Source of the DNA: Macrobrachium rosenbergii
Lineage: Eukaryota; Arthropoda; Malacostraca; Decapoda; Palaemonidae
NCBI RefSeq assembly: GCF_040412425.1
Contig: NC_089781.1
Span: 54,272,986-54,336,985, forward strand
Direction: 5' to 3'
Length of the DNA: 64,000 nucleotides
The notes under the pieces were generated by a model. The model was not told the DNA's origin and ran no database searches. It saw only the letters and a list, made by a program, of their open reading frames with translations. Numbering within the stretch: position 1 is the first letter of the stretch; the number at the start of each line of letters is the position of its first letter. The translations under genes and the position numbers were made by a program. This document shows positions 11,926 through 25,499 of this stretch, one piece after another.

Positions 11926-14900
11926 CACGTATTCACAGGTTTCATAGTATTTTCTCATCCTCATCACCATCTGCAGGCCAGAATTTGTACATGTTTGACC
12001 TATGCATGATGAACACATGGTTGTGCAAAACATTCCTGCTTTACGGCACTTACACCTCTTCGCACACCCTCCCTTACATCCACAGGATATAATAAGCAGC
12101 ACTTGCTCTGGGGCTACAGGCCTATCAGTGAAGACGGGAGTCAGCACGTTACCTTTGTAGTACCAAACCCAATTTGTAGGATCTAGCTTTCCAGGATTTC
12201 CCAGTCACTCTTGTATTGTAAAGTAAGTCCTATATGAATGGTACTTAGCTGCTGCAGAGGTTGGGGGGAGGCTCTCTAGCTTAAAATTGCTGCTCATTTT
12301 GCTCACCTTCTGTGTGTACAATATGTACCGAGACTTGTCAAGAGATGTTGATTTATTACACTTGTAGAGATTTAATAAAAAATTTTCCCCAACCCTAGCT
12401 ATCTCATCATGACTTGAATCACACTTTTTAAATTTATCAAACGTGTCACACTGGCTGTGGTTCTCTAAAACTGTAAGTGCTCGTTTCTTTCCAATGCTAA
12501 AAAGGGCAGACACCGTATCACATCCGGTGATTGCATAGGCTAGAAGAATGTGTCGACGGGACTGATGGTGCATTACCTCTTGCATACCACTGATCTTATA
12601 GACGTTATTACGTGAGTACATCATATATACATTCTTATATGTTACTTTGTCAATGAGCATTACTAGTAAATCAGTGTCAGTGCCTACTAGTACCACTGGG
12701 CAATCAGTGTGGACCTCTGCATAACTAGTGGTTGTGCTGGTCAGTATGTAATCAGCATCTGCCTCTGCCTGTAGACATTTAACTCCTTTACTTGAGAGCT
12801 GAACTTTAACCTCTTCTATTAGCTGTGACTTGTTTGTTCTATTGGCCAAGAATGAACGTTGATTAGTAGTGACTGGATGTTCAAGATCAACAGTTATATC
12901 TGCAGAGACCGTGTGAAAAAGACTACGCCGGTTCTGCTCTGCAAATTTTGTTGATGTAGCATAATACCCATCAAAACATACTGTGCATTTACCAAAGGTG
13001 TTTAGTACGTATGGTACATATGTGCTACAAACATCACCATATGTGCAACCATCCACATCTGTTGGCCAAGGAACACTTTGCAGTAGATGTCCACCATCGA
13101 CAATGTAATATGGATTTTGAAGGTCATCACTTGAGATGGGTACAACTGAAGCTTTTATGAGACTTGCGAGATTACTTTTGGTATTCTTGCGCATCATTTC
13201 TTTATCAAATAATGCAGGAGGCTGTTTACTAAACTCATGCTGAAGGTAGACTTCCATTTCAGATTGCTTTTCTATAACACATGTGACACGCATGAATAAT
13301 AGTGTGGAATCTACATCTACCACTTTGCCACGGACTGTCACTCCATTGGTGGCTGCTCCTATTGATGTAACTCGATCATTTCTTATGAGTTTAACATCTG
13401 CAAAATTCTTACCTGTCACACTTTCAGCTGATTTCCTTCCCATCTCAAAGGCACACTCAGCATTGGCAGATGTTGGTGCCTGCCACGATACCAGTTGCTA
13501 GCGAGATAAGACACTGCTCACCTGTGTATGAGAATGGCGAGTGGTCATCAAACCAATTTCGAAAAAGGATATAGTGTTTCCTGTCACGTTCAGTCATGGG
13601 GGCTCTCATGTCAGTGTGTTGATCACTTGTCTGAGAATAAATTCCACAAAAATTTTCAACTACCTCACATATTGGAATAGTCTTAGGCAGGACATGAATC
13701 ATCCTTGCCTGAGTGCTGCTTGTGATGCCACGGCCATGCATCAAACCTCCACGAGTCTTCAACATCCGCATTAAAACTTGTTCTATGGTCTGGTCAGTAA
13801 AATTCCCAGACCAGAATCGGTCACTCCGGTGTATTGTCCAGTATCCAGATTCTGTATATGCAACATACTGATCCTTGTCCATGATGGTGGGGAGCTCTTT
13901 CATGTGTGTGTGGTAGAGACGGGCAGACTTTGCATATGCTAGGTGTCCACCAGAATGGAAGATGGGGATCATTGCATTGACACAAAATAGATGCATTTCC
14001 CAATTATCAGTATGCTCAGTGCGTAGAAACAAGAGCATTAGACGTATCATCTTGACATATTCAATCCACAGTTTTCCTGTTCTTGAGTTTGTAGTCAGGT
14101 TATGTTCTAGATCATCTAATACATTTGTTAGATGAGCCACAGAGGAGTCCTGTTGAAGAGTCCCAACCTCATATTTCCCATCAAGCAGCTTTTCATGGAC
14201 AACTCTAAGATGATCCAAGTTGAGTGTGTTACAAGATGTTGATGTATGAAGCATCTTCCCAACAAGAGAAGAGGCTGTCAGCATGTGTGCTCGGAGTGCA
14301 CGAGCATAAGCATGCCCAGTCAGCATGTGCTTCACTGTGTTGATTCCATAGACAGTCTCCCATAGATCAGACAGCCCACTCCCTGCCATTATATGTCCAA
14401 TTGCACCCATATATGGCATTAAAAGATGGAAGCCACCTAATCTCACTATAACTTTGGTAAGGTCTGGAGATGCTTGTACTATTTCAACTGCTTTCTGGTA
14501 TAGTGGCTGATCAAATGTGACAGGGATAATACCCAGCCTGTACTTTTCCGACACATCCTGGGCATAGCAGAGGGCAGAGTAAAGGGTGTCTGGATGATTT
14601 GGACTGTTATTAATGAATGGCAGAATGTCTATTCTGCTTACATCATAGTGGATTTGCTTCATGAGAGTTTGACTGAAACCACTCCATAATGGGCACCGTG
14701 CAGTCTGTGTTACATGGAAGCTGGCCAGCCAGATATTGTCTAAGGTTATACCTAATCTCAAGAAGGAATGGTTGGTACTGAAAGGTTCTAGTGGTTTGAT
14801 TAATACATTTCTGAGACCTGGTACTTGTGGTTTTTGTATTTTTGGTGGGCAATTGTGCAAATCTACCAGCATCTACAACGGACTGAACTTGTGTTGAACG

Positions 14901-16093
14901 AGGCAAGTTTTCTTCCACAATCTCTCCAGCTGGCGTTACACCTGTGATGCCTCCCAAAACATGCCATGTTCCAAGTCCAGTCAGTGTATGAGTGTCAATG
15001 TCTGCATTGTCAAATACAAAATTCACTAGTTTGTCAACCCATTCATACATTTTCTCTCCTGCAGGCAGCATTGCACTGTAGAGGCGTAATACTTCTCAGT
15101 AATTATCTGCAAATGCTAGACTGCTAAGTAAATCAACTAATTCACGAGACTCGAATTTAGCATTACAGTACACTGATACTCCTAAGAGAATTGGAGAGAG
15201 AAATGATCTGGGGCGTGCAGCTGATGTTATACTGTGTGATACTGCAATCCTACGGCGTCTGTCCTTGATGAGATGACTAAGTAACCTTAATAGAAGTTGA
15301 GAAACACGTTCTTCCATCTTCTCATAGTTGCTCATCTCCAAAAATTTTGGATACTGGGATTTATCATATATGGTTGTCTTTATTTCATCTTCTATGAGAA
15401 CTCCAGCCTTGACAATTTCTTCAGGTGTTAGTCCAGTATTACTGTAATGTGGTCTCAGTATATTATTGCTCTCATTCAGAAATGTATAAATTGTCTCTTT
15501 ACCTTGCTCGCACGTAATAATCATTTCATCTTTATACCTATCTTGTAGTTTAGACTTTAGTTGTCTCGCAGTGTACACTTCACCATCTCCAGAACAATCC
15601 TTCAAAAGACCCTCTAATTCTGTCAAAGTGTATTGGTGGTCATCATTGTTATCTAAGAGCTCACAAAGTTTGTAAAATCCTACATTTTTCTCTTCATCAA
15701 CTGACCCTATAGGACGACCTTTAGGCCTTTTTGTGGGATTTTGCACAGATTCCCTACCCTTGTGAAAACTTACCTGACAGTCATGGTGATATTTTACCTC
15801 AGCAGCAACTGTATCTCCAATGTTTTGAATATGCACATGTACTTCATTGCCCCATTTATCAGAGCGTTCTATGCATTTCTCTTGTAATGAGTGGATAAAG
15901 TCTTTAGTTCTCGATTCATGTATTTTATCACGTCTCTTAAGAGGTTGTTTGCTTATCATAGAATAGTCAATACACTTTCCACAATACACACACTGGTTTC
16001 GTAGGTCGAAATCGTCTGTCTGGGACCTGCAATTGGTGCCTTGTACTCTGATCTTTTACCAGAGTTATCTGATTCTCTTCCTTTTCTTGACAT
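11905..16093 (-). pseudogene. Transposase-XPG nuclease-CXC protein, broken by stops and frameshifts
   Basis: One ancestral protein of roughly 1,370 residues. It probably began at the ATG at 16093 (MSRKGRESDNSGKRSEYKAP), with a frame change before a zinc cluster CVYCGKC...KYHHDCQVSF (about 15970-15770). The transposase-like core follows: DNADIDTHTLTGLGTWH (about 15020), FDQPLYQKAVEI (about 14505), LGGFHLLMPYMGAIGHIMAG (about 14440) and IEQVLMRMLKTRGGL (about 13770). The nuclease section (13443-12205) carries acidic residues spaced as in XPG/FEN1: IVDGG, CFDGY, AEADAD, GTDTDLL and ITGCDTVSALFSIGKKRAL, the last resembling the FEN1 helix-hairpin segment. A CXC cluster (CGCKGGCAKRCKCRKAG...C-x3-C-x2-C) ends it at about 11935. 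Breaks: a frame change near the N-terminus, a TGA at about 15096, a frameshift near 14850, a frameshift near 13490 and a TGA at 12205. Assignment to Academ is inference. Confidence 0.75.
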
Positions 16094-16476
16094 TTTTAGG
16101 CAAGAGATAATTCTGTCTACATCTCTTGTGTATAGGAATTGGTAGTGCTCTGTTTACTAACACTGGTCTAACCCATCCTTTATTTCACTGCTGATTGCTA
16201 AGACTTTGTCCAATCCCTTTGACCCATTGCACCCTGATCCATGTCAATGGCTTCTTTGCAGAAAACACACATCGGCATCTTTCTTCCATCACTCATACCT
16301 TGAAACAAAGAAAAGCTTCTGATGTCAAACTAAATCATTGGTTCTTAATTCGTAGTTTAAAAATAATTCTCATTCGCAGATTACAAATAATTTGGAAAAC
16401 AGTGCCTTTGGTGCCGAGAGATTGGATATTTAGAGCACAATAAGTAAGTCTGAATACAATTAGTCTTTACCTAATG

Positions 16477-16596
<120 letters not shown>

Positions 16597-17084
16597 TATA
16601 AAATACAAAGGTGAGATATTTTGAGATGATACCAGATGAATATAAAGTACCTGAACAGCCTTGTCTGATGAAATGTGGTGTAATCACGAAGGATCTGTGT
16701 GGTAGACTAAGTGTCAGGGAACGGCTCACCAGTGAGATACGGGAAGTAGCTTATACAGGTCCAGGACGAGTTCACTTTTCCTCACCACCCCTTGCAATGG
16801 GTATCACAGTGTATTGGGGAAAGGGAGGGGGTATATGGTATATGTACGAGAATTGAAAACAGGAGTTAGTAACGACTACAAATCATATTTTGAATTGCAT
16901 AAAATCTCACACCACGTTATTTTGAGGAAATAAAGAATTTTTTTTATATTAAAGTATGACTAAATGGGTAACATATCAAATAAATGACATGAAAAATGTT
17001 CTTTCTACTGCTTAAAACCTAATTTGTAAAACTTTTTCCCCCATTTTTAGCGTTATTAGTTCAGAAAGTGGGTTCCGTACTAAT

Positions 17085-17253
17085 GGCAGCCATCTTGCAC
17101 GCCATTTTGAATTACTCAGCAAGCTCAGGGTTAACTTTGGTAAACTTTATGTCATTCAACTGAGGAAGAATTGTAGTACCATCAGTAAAAAAAATCAGCT
17201 TTCTGCATTTTTTTTCCAAGTTGGCATGTTTTAGGACCTAATGCTCCTGTACT
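17085..17253 (-). repeat. Right terminal inverted repeat of the Academ-like element
   Basis: Inverted partner of 11186-11350. On the + strand it reads AGCAAGCTCAGGGTTAAC, GGTAAACTTTAT, CAGCTTTCTGCATTTTTTTT and GCTCCTGTACT at the outer end. Confidence 0.8.
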
Positions 17254-19889
17254 AGTGCTGGCCTGTGAAAGACATATCCGGTGCAGGTGCATTTATGTGG
17301 ACATTGGAGGTTTCCACAGTTAGATACAGTGGGTATGTGATGTGTTCATTTGTGCCTTCTGATCATGCGACAGATTGATGGAAGCATTGTGATCCTTCAA
17401 ACATTGAACCAGTGTCGTCGCGTTTCTGGGGAGGGGTTATTAAGTGAGTGCATATATGTGTGTGCACTCTCTAATGGTATATTATGAGAGGAGCATACGA
17501 TGGCTATGGACTTAGATTTGTGGCTGGGTGTGATTAGCTCTTTTTGTAGTGATAGTGGATAAGAACAGCCACTATGAGATTGTTTACTTGCGGCCATAGG
17601 GAGTGAGTAAGATAACTCATTAACACTTATATTTTTCCAGACATTATGTGGAATACCCATTTTTGTGGCGCAGTGAAACGCCTCTGTTTCTCCATTATGC
17701 CTTTTCCCATTCTGTTCTCCATTGGGAATTTTTCCGTTTTGAATGTTGATTTCTTTAAACACCATTTCAGGTTTTAATATATGAAATGATTCTTTTAACA
17801 GGAATTCTGGGTTCGTCCTGTGAAGACGAATATTTTGGAAGTGGTGTTCTTTAACATATTATGTGACATTTATTTTGGTCTAGAATAATTATGCCCTGTT
17901 TATTTTGTTTGATGACCAAGGTGTTAGTCACTAGTATTGGTTGGTCTAGAATCATTAATTCGATTGATTGTGAATCTGAATTTCTTCTAGTTATGATTTC
18001 CATTTATATGGGGTGTGAGTCACTCCATTTCATGACTGTAGCTTTTGCTGGAACACTTGTGTTAAATTTGCAAATAAAGTCTAGTTTTGTATCTCGGTGT
18101 TTCTTTTCAGTAGGCCTTTGTTTGAGGTTAGATGTAGGGAGAGGAGTCAATGAGAGAGAGAAAGAATGTGCTGACGCAGTGACAGCCATTGTCTACCAGA
18201 GAATCTTAGGGATGTAAGATGATATGATGCTGCTCTTAAAGCAGATGCAGTAAGAGATTATGACCCTTATTGACCTTGTTTAGGGTCATAACAGTGTGGA
18301 GGGCAGCGGTCATGGACATGAATAGTTGGTCAAATCGATAAATAGATAAAGTATAGGCTACGCCTCCAAAGAGACGTAACTTATTAGTAGTGGTATTGGG
18401 ATCTCAGAATAGGATTTGATGGTTCAACAATTCGGTTTTGGGTGGTGTTGTGAAATGTACTCGTCAGTCTTTCTCGAGTGTGAGTGTCTGTGTGTTTAAT
18501 GATGGGTCACGGGGCGCAAGGTTTTAGTGTGTTTATAGGTATTTTTGGACTTTAGTTCATATTGGGGAATGTTTGGGGAAGAGGGAGCATGCGCAGTGTA
18601 TTTAATTGTGGTACCTTGACCACTTGTGTGTGGTAAAGCATGCAAAAACGTGCAAGTGTTTTTTTCTCTCTTTCTTTGGTGGCAGGATTTTCACACTGTC
18701 AAGCAGAGGCGTACGTAAGTGTTATCATTTTTTTTATTGTTAATTTTAGTGTCAGATTTGAAGTGTACAAACTGGTTAAGGGGGGTGGATGGGCTGCTTC
18801 TTTGATTGCACTGCAACTAATGTCGGGCATTGGCAGTAGTGACGTCATCCCCTGAGTGACGTGTCAGTGACGTCATTAGTTTGGGCAGAGTTTCTTGTCT
18901 TCTTCGCCATCCTCTATGCAGCGCATTTGAATTTTGGGCATGGCTTATGTGTTTTTTTTAAACAGCAATCGGCAGTTCGCATTGTCGTTTAGGGTTTAAT
19001 AAAGGGATTAAATAATTATTGTATTATCTGTAGGGACTGTGACTATTGGGAAATAATCTATTTGACAGTTGTTGAGTTACTGTGGGTAAACATTTCTTAT
19101 GCGAGTGGGGTTACATTTCTTAGATCTTAAACTTTTTTATAGTTACATATGTACGTGTTTTATTTTGGTTACTTACATGTGTGTATGCAAAGGGGGAAAC
19201 TGTTGCTGTAACCTTACTCAGCAATTTTTGCCTTGACGACGGGAGAGGCGGACACATCTCCAAAGTTTTGCGTTCAGCATTTTCTTCCGTGTTCTTCGGC
19301 AGATCATGAATGTGTTGGGGAGATAAGGGGGAGATATTGCACTAAGGGCGAGGGGATCAAATTCTTTTCCCTTCTTTTGTTGTTCTCTCTTTCTCTCTCT
19401 CTCACTTCCGTTTGCTTGAGTCCCGTTTTCTTTACATAAGGGTACACAACCATTCTCTTTACTTGAGGGGAGGACTGAGTGTTTTTTTTTTGTTTGCCCT
19501 TGAAGACTTGTTCATCGTGACCTACTTTGTAGTCAGCTGTCCGCTGGGCCCGCCCATTTTTTCCCCATGGGGTTTTGATTTAATTGTGGGTTTAATTAGT
19601 ACTTTCTTTTGGTTTTGGGGGACTAATTGTTAGAGTACAGGGAATTAACATTGTGGGTATTTTACTGTGTGGGAATTCTTTCAGGGAGAATTTTTTTTCT
19701 TGTGTTTTTTCTCTAAGGGGTGTCCATTCGCAGGACTTGGGAAATTTTGCATTTGTCATCAGCCAAGAGTAAGTTAACGGATTTATCAGAGATTCCTTAG
19801 GTCAGCCTATGGTTGTGTAGGGCTCGAGATTCAGTCTGCAGTTTGAAGGGTTTTGTTGAAATTTGAAATCGCCAGTGGTCGATGTTTGT
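17254..19889. other. No recognisable gene; may include the Gypsy 5' region
   Basis: No frame longer than about 120 codons and no recognised protein. A 122-codon - strand frame at 17397-17765 has no recognisable domain. The last 150 bases before 19890 contain short open pieces upstream of the zinc knuckles of the Gypsy copy and may be remains of its gag. No LTR or primer-binding site was identified. Confidence 0.4.
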
Positions 19890-22800
19890 GTTGAGTTCTC
19901 GGGCCCCACAGGTTGGTTGTTTTAATTGTAATATGCAGGGACACATTAAGAGATTTTGCCATGTTAAATATTGTTGCTGTTGTAGGAGTTATGGTCATCC
20001 TTAGAGGTCTTGTCTGTCTCTGAGACAGTATAATGGTAGGCCTACATTTCAGAATTTTGGTAGCTCAGGTAAGAAAGTTCCTTAAGCGGATTTTTCGACG
20101 GGATCTTGTGATCGGTGGGCATTGTCTAAAGACAGATCAGTTTTAAAGGAAAACTGGATGGGGGTTTCTTGTTATATAGGACTTCTGCGGGAACCCTCAG
20201 AGGCAAAGCCAGTGGTAAAAGGGTCTGTGCATGGGGTAAATGCAAGGGTTTTTATAGATACAGGCTCCTCTATTAATCTGATGAATTATGAATTGTTCTG
20301 ATCAGTGTTTTCTGATCGTTCTTTGAGACCTGCTAAAGAGACAGTATGTGATGTTCAAGCAAATAGGTTACGGGTTTTGGGATACGTAGATGTGGATTTA
20401 TCTCTTGGGGGTGGAACTTTTACAAAACCATTTTTGGTTATACGAGGGGCTGCTTTGGGGAATACGTTGTTACTGGGTCATCCAGCGTGTCGGAGACACA
20501 AAATCTCAATTCATACAGGGGTATGTGGTATAACTATTGGAGTACCTGGTGTGTTTGTGCCTTACGAGGGGATGGATGTGAGTATAGTGGATGATAATGG
20601 TGGATTGGGTGTACATGAGGATTTGCGGGTGGATGCTGAACACGTGTCGTTAGGTAAAGAAGTGTTATAAAGGGGTTCGGTCAGATGATGTGGTTCTTGG
20701 TCCTGGTATGGTTGCTGTGGTGAAGGTTCGAGTGAAAGGAGTGCATAAATCCAGACAGGTGTGTGTGTGTGTGGATGAGTGTAGCGAAAAGCTGAAGGGG
20801 GTAGTGTGTACAGGTTCTATAAGCAAGGTATCGCATTCAGGGGATACTTGGGTGGAATTGCTAAACTGTAATGATTCAGTTCACAATTATCAGAAGGGTA
20901 CTTATGCAATCAACTTTGTTGACTGGGTCGATGAAAATAATTCAGTTACTATTGTCGGAGATTTTTGTAGTTTTTCAGAAGCAGACTAACAGGCAAGGGG
21001 GCAGGTTTTTAGGGATCATTTAGCCAATGCTGATTATTAAGAATCTGTTGGGTGTGTGGAAGATGTCCTGGCCGAGTTTGCAGACATAGCCGCACTTGAA
21101 GGGGATAAGTTAGGATTAACAAATGTGCTAGAACACAAGGTTCAGTTGGAGGACAAGACTAAGCCTATTTTTGTTCCTTCATATAGGATTCCTTTTAAGG
21201 TTAGAGAATAGGTAGAGCAAGAGGTTGATAAGTGGGAGGAGGAAGGCGTTGTTAAGCCAAGTTCCTCGCCTTTTATTTTCCCATTGTTGGCAGTGCCTGA
21301 GAAGGATGGTTCAGTTCGAGTTTGTGTGGACTTTAGGAAGTTGAATGAGAAAACCATTCCTGATCGTTACCCTGTGGCGTGTTTGCCAGATTTATTTGTT
21401 GAGATTGGGGGCAAGAATATTTATTCTTCAATTGATCTGATGCAAGGGTACTTGCAAGTACCACTTAGCGAGGAGAGTGGAGAGTACACGGCTCTCTCCT
21501 TGCTGAAGGGACATTGAGTTCACATGGATGCCGTTTTGTTTATCAGGTAGTCCTATGACATTTACTACGTTAATGAATACAGTTCGCATGGCTTGTTAGG
21601 GAAACATGTCTTCCTATACATGGATGACATATTAGTTGCCATGGATTCGGTAGAGGAACATTTAGAGGTTCTTAGGGAGGTTTTAGGAGGGTTAGGTTAG
21701 CGGGTTTGAAGATAAAGTTAGCTAAGTGTAACTTTTTGAAGAGGCGGACAGTATATTTGGGTTATGTCATTTCTAAGGAGGGTGTTACAGTGAATGATGA
21801 CAAGTTAGGACAACTGTCGATTTTGCTATTCCCAAGAATAAGAAACAGATTCTGACATTCTTAGGCATGGCTGGATTTTTCCGTAGGTTTGTGAAGGGTT
21901 TTTCTTATTCTCGCGTCTCCCTTGACGCATGCCCTGAGGGATGATGTGCAGTTTGTATTGGAAGATGGACAGCAATTAGCTTTTAAGAAGATTAAGGATG
22001 CCTTAGTGAATCCCCCAGTGTTGAAGTTTCCTGATTTGAATGTCCTTTCATGTTGGTAACGGACACAAATTATGATGGTATAGGAGCATGCCTTATGCAG
22101 AAGCTCGATGGAAGACTCCATCTGATTGCATTTTACAGTAGGAAGTTTAAGACATGGGGTAGTAATGAACGATTATTGCCTTTGCTGTAGTGTCTAGTTT
22201 AGTGCATTTCAAATTGTTGCTGTTGGGCAATCAAGTAGAGGTTCTTACGGATCATAAGCCATTGTTGGATCTTTTCAATAAGTCAGATCTTTCCCCTAAA
22301 AGGGCTAGGTGGTATCTGACAATCAGGGATTTTGATGCCAAGCTTAGGTGTATAGAGGGTAGACATAATGTGGTAGCAGATGCCCTTTGTAGAAGTTTTT
22401 CTGATGCAGATGGTACTAATGTATGTTATGTATCTGGAGATTGCATAGATTGGGATATTAGTAGAAGCTAAGCAGGATGAGGATGAGATTTTGGCAGATG
22501 CAAAGGCGTTTCTTAGAGGAGAATTAGTTACAAAGGGTTATAAGCTGTCTTTTGCAGGGCTTCAATTAGAGGGTAATTTGCTAGTTAGGAAGATTAGATA
22601 CAGACTGAGGAATAGTGAGAATAAGGGTGATATGGCGCAAATAGTTGTTCCTAGGAGTTTAGTGCCGATGGTTCTGGATATTGTTCACTGCAGGTCAGGC
22701 AGTCCACATTTGGATATTGAGAAGACGTATCAGAATATACAGGGACAATTCTTTTGGAAGAATATGCTCACGTCAGTGGAAGACTTGTGAGAGGTTGTTC

Positions 22801-23065
22801 AGTTTGTAATTCCTGTAAGCCATCGAGGGTTGTTTCTTGTAAACTGGGTTCATTTCCTATTCCCAGTAGACCATTCTCAAGGGTCCATATGGATCTATTA
22901 ACCAGTTTCTTTGAATCTAGTTATGGCCATTGGCACCTGTTGGTGGTTGTTGATGAATTAGCTAGGTTCGTAGAGGTTTTTCCATTGAAGCATAAAACAG
23001 CGGAAGAGGTGGCAGTCTCATTCTTTAAGGTGTACTCCGACTGCCGAATTTTGAGGAATTGCTGT
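19890..23065 (+). pseudogene. Truncated Ty3/Gypsy retrotransposon (gag end, PR, RT, RH, partial IN)
   Basis: Domain order zinc knuckle-protease-RT-RNase H-integrase identifies the Ty3/Gypsy group. A CCHC knuckle CFNCNMQGHIKRFC (about 19918-19959) and a second Cys-rich knuckle precede the protease site FIDTGSSINL (Asp codon 20257-20259). RT blocks include VCVDFRKLNEKTIPDRYPV (about 21320), SSIDLMQGYLQVPL and the catalytic YMDDILVA (21617-21640). RNase H/tether text follows with TDHKPLLDLF and IEGRHNVVADAL (22240-22395). The integrase zinc cluster ends CSVCNSC (about 22800), and the first catalytic Asp is in VHMDLL (about 22887). The sequence breaks off at about 23060 before the second catalytic Asp. 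Many stops and frameshifts; no LTRs found. Confidence 0.85.
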
Positions 23066-23610
23066 AATTTTGGTTATTAACAGTTTTCAGCTGTTTTATG
23101 TCTAAATAAACATATCCTGAAGTGATACTGCTAAAAATTTTTTTTTTAGATTGGTTTATTGACAATTTTTTTTATTGGTTGTATGACACTGTGAAACACA
23201 AATTATAAAAAGGCTTGTAAAAATGTATGTTTGAATAATTCAGGATAGGATCAAGTAAGTTATACACTGTTTTGGACAGTTTTATATTTTTTTGCTGTTT
23301 CCTCAAAACTTACTTTTTCAAAACAAAATGCTTATTTCTCCAAGAAGACTGAACCAAACTTTTACAGGGTGTAGTATAACTGTATATATATCTTTATTTT
23401 GTCACCGGAAAAATCGCATTTCTTTGCAACTTTTAATTTTGCATATTTTGATTTTAAAAAGCGACGTCATGATTTTTTCAACTGCAAAACAAATGAACAT
23501 AGAGGTCGAATTTATAAATTTCCCCATGAAAGAAATTTCATTATTATTTGTAGAATAAGTGGTAAAAATTTGAAGTAAATCCCTTCAATCATTAAGTAGA
23601 AATATTCCTT
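23066..23610. other. A/T-rich DNA, nothing recognised
   Basis: No coding signal. The block lies between the truncated Gypsy integrase and the TA-flanked element at 23611. Confidence 0.5.
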
Positions 23611-23878
23611 TACAGTAAACCCCTGTATTCATAGGGGATACGTACCAAACCCCCTCGAATAGTTAAAATCCGCAAATAGTTAACACCCCCTTCTAAAAAC
23701 GCTTATAACTTCCTATCTGGAAAGTTCAAATAACAAATGTACACTTAAAGTATCATCCTACATCAAATATACCTTAAATTATTATCCTATTACTGTATTA
23801 ATTTTTGAAATGACATTATTAATATCATTTCAAAGTCATCTTAAACATTTTACCCTTAAAAATGTATACATAGCCAAT

Positions 23879-23958
<80 letters not shown>

Positions 23959-24080
23959 TGGACTGATTTGCATGGTTAAACAGTTAAAAATGTCAATAAT
24001 ACAGTGTATATTATGTATGTCTTTCTATCAGTCGCTCGCCCTTTCTATCTATCTATCTATCTATCTCTCACCTTTGGCAT

Positions 24081-24113
<33 letters not shown>

Positions 24114-24947
24114 CACTGAATGGGCAAAATCATATATTTGACCATCAAGAGGGCAGCACTCTCTACTCTTGTGGTCAGTATATCAAGATATTTGACATAT
24201 TTGTCAGGTTACACCATGCCCCCTTGCTAGAGGAGACTAGGAAAAAGATGAGGGAAAAATTTTATCTAGCTAAAATCATAGTAATTCATTATGTTTTCTT
24301 CAGTGAATTGATAATTTGCTGTGTTTACATTAATATTAATATTTGAAAATTAGTAAATCATTTATTTATCATACAAAACAAATAAAGATACTACTGTACA
24401 TATTATATATGCATAAAAATTCTCTCATCTCAGTAAGAGAGAGGGAAAGATAGAGAGAGAGAGAGAGAGAATTATTATTTTTATTATTTAACATTATTAT
24501 TTAATCGTATTAAACTTAATATTAATATTTGAAAATTAGTACTGTAAATCATTATTTTATCATAAAATGTACCCTCTATAAATGCTTATATTATCATCCT
24601 GAAACATATATCATTTTAATATAATTTCAGTATTACTTTAATAATATAATTTTAATATGATTTCAATCACTTTAATATCATTTCAGTAGTATCAGTTCTG
24701 AGCATCGTATCTTTAATGGGTGAAAAAGACCAGTTTAAGTGCCAGCTGCCAACAGGGTTCTCTATAAGGAGATCCCTTGGGTATTGTAAAGGGGTCCCTC
24801 CTGAATGTATGGAGGGAAGAGAACCAGTTTTTCACCAGCCAAAGATAAAAACCTGTATCTTTCCACATAAGTTCCTTTCTCTCTGAGTTATTACAGTATT
24901 TAATCTTATTATTATTTAATTTAATCTTATTACTCTTATTATAGGTA

Positions 24948-24950
24948 CAG

Positions 24951-25032
<82 letters not shown>
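24948..25032. repeat. (ATT)n microsatellite
   Basis: About 28 trinucleotide units, directly abutting the palindrome that begins at 25033. Confidence 0.95.
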
Positions 25033-25144
25033 GTTCTAAAGAGTCCACAGTAATATAACTGTTTAAGGCTCGTGTAAAATTTTTAAAAGCTTTTAAAAAT
25101 TTTACGAGCCTTAAACAGTTATATTATTGTGAACACTTTAGAAC
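25033..25144. repeat. 112 bp near-perfect palindrome
   Basis: Left arm GTTCTAAAGAGTCCACAGTA... through TAACTGTTTAAGGCTCG to a centre at TTTTTAAAAGCTTTTAAAAA, then the complementary arm ending CTTTAGAAC. Only a few mismatches and a 2-base indel separate arms of about 55 bases. It could fold into a cruciform or hairpin, or be a small palindromic MITE that landed in the (ATT)n tract. Confidence 0.9.
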
Positions 25145-25499
25145 ATTTATGAACTCTCGTGATAGAGAGCTTTTTCCCCAACATTATTATTATTATTATT
25201 AGAAAATTAGTGCTTATTATTACCTGTATTATTACAGGTACAGTATTATTATTATTATTATTTAATCTTGTTAATCTTAATATTAATATTTGAAAATGAG
25301 TAAATAATTTTTTTATCATAAAAATGTATTTAGTCATGAAAATAACATAAAAATACACTAATTAGTGAATATTTCTCGATGAAAAAGTCCGCCAATTGCC
25401 GAATTTTTCGCGAATAATTTGGGGATAGGTTCCACAGGAAAATCCGCGAATCAGTCAGTCTGCGAGTTGCGAGACCATGAATAGCAGGGTTTGACTGTA

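Larger units (their letters stand above)
23611..25499. mobile_element. Pogo-type non-autonomous TIR element, ~1.9 kb
   Basis: TA dinucleotides at 23611-23612 and 25498-25499 flank an insert that starts CAGTAAACCCCTGTATTCAT and ends with the complement of CAGTCAAACCCTGCTATTCA, an imperfect inverted repeat. A TA duplication and CAGT...AAACCC ends are typical of pogo/Tc1-mariner-class elements. No transposase frame is present. It is packed with (GA)n (23881-23952, 24084-24113, about 24450-24470), a TCTA run (24044-24066), an (ATT)n tract and a long palindrome. Much of its interior is repeated in reverse at 48600-51063. Confidence 0.75.

Noticed and set aside
13541..13774. + strand frame of 77 codons and others within 11900-16000
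   Set aside because: Antisense to the Academ-like coding region, which has recognisable motifs.
17397..17765. 122-codon - strand frame
   Set aside because: No recognisable domain, neighbour or splice context; length is within chance for A/T-moderate DNA.
19233..19633. Short + strand frames upstream of the Gypsy copy as a gag gene
   Set aside because: No capsid-like features and a low-complexity Leu/Ser tail; only the zinc knuckles at 19918 onward are convincing.
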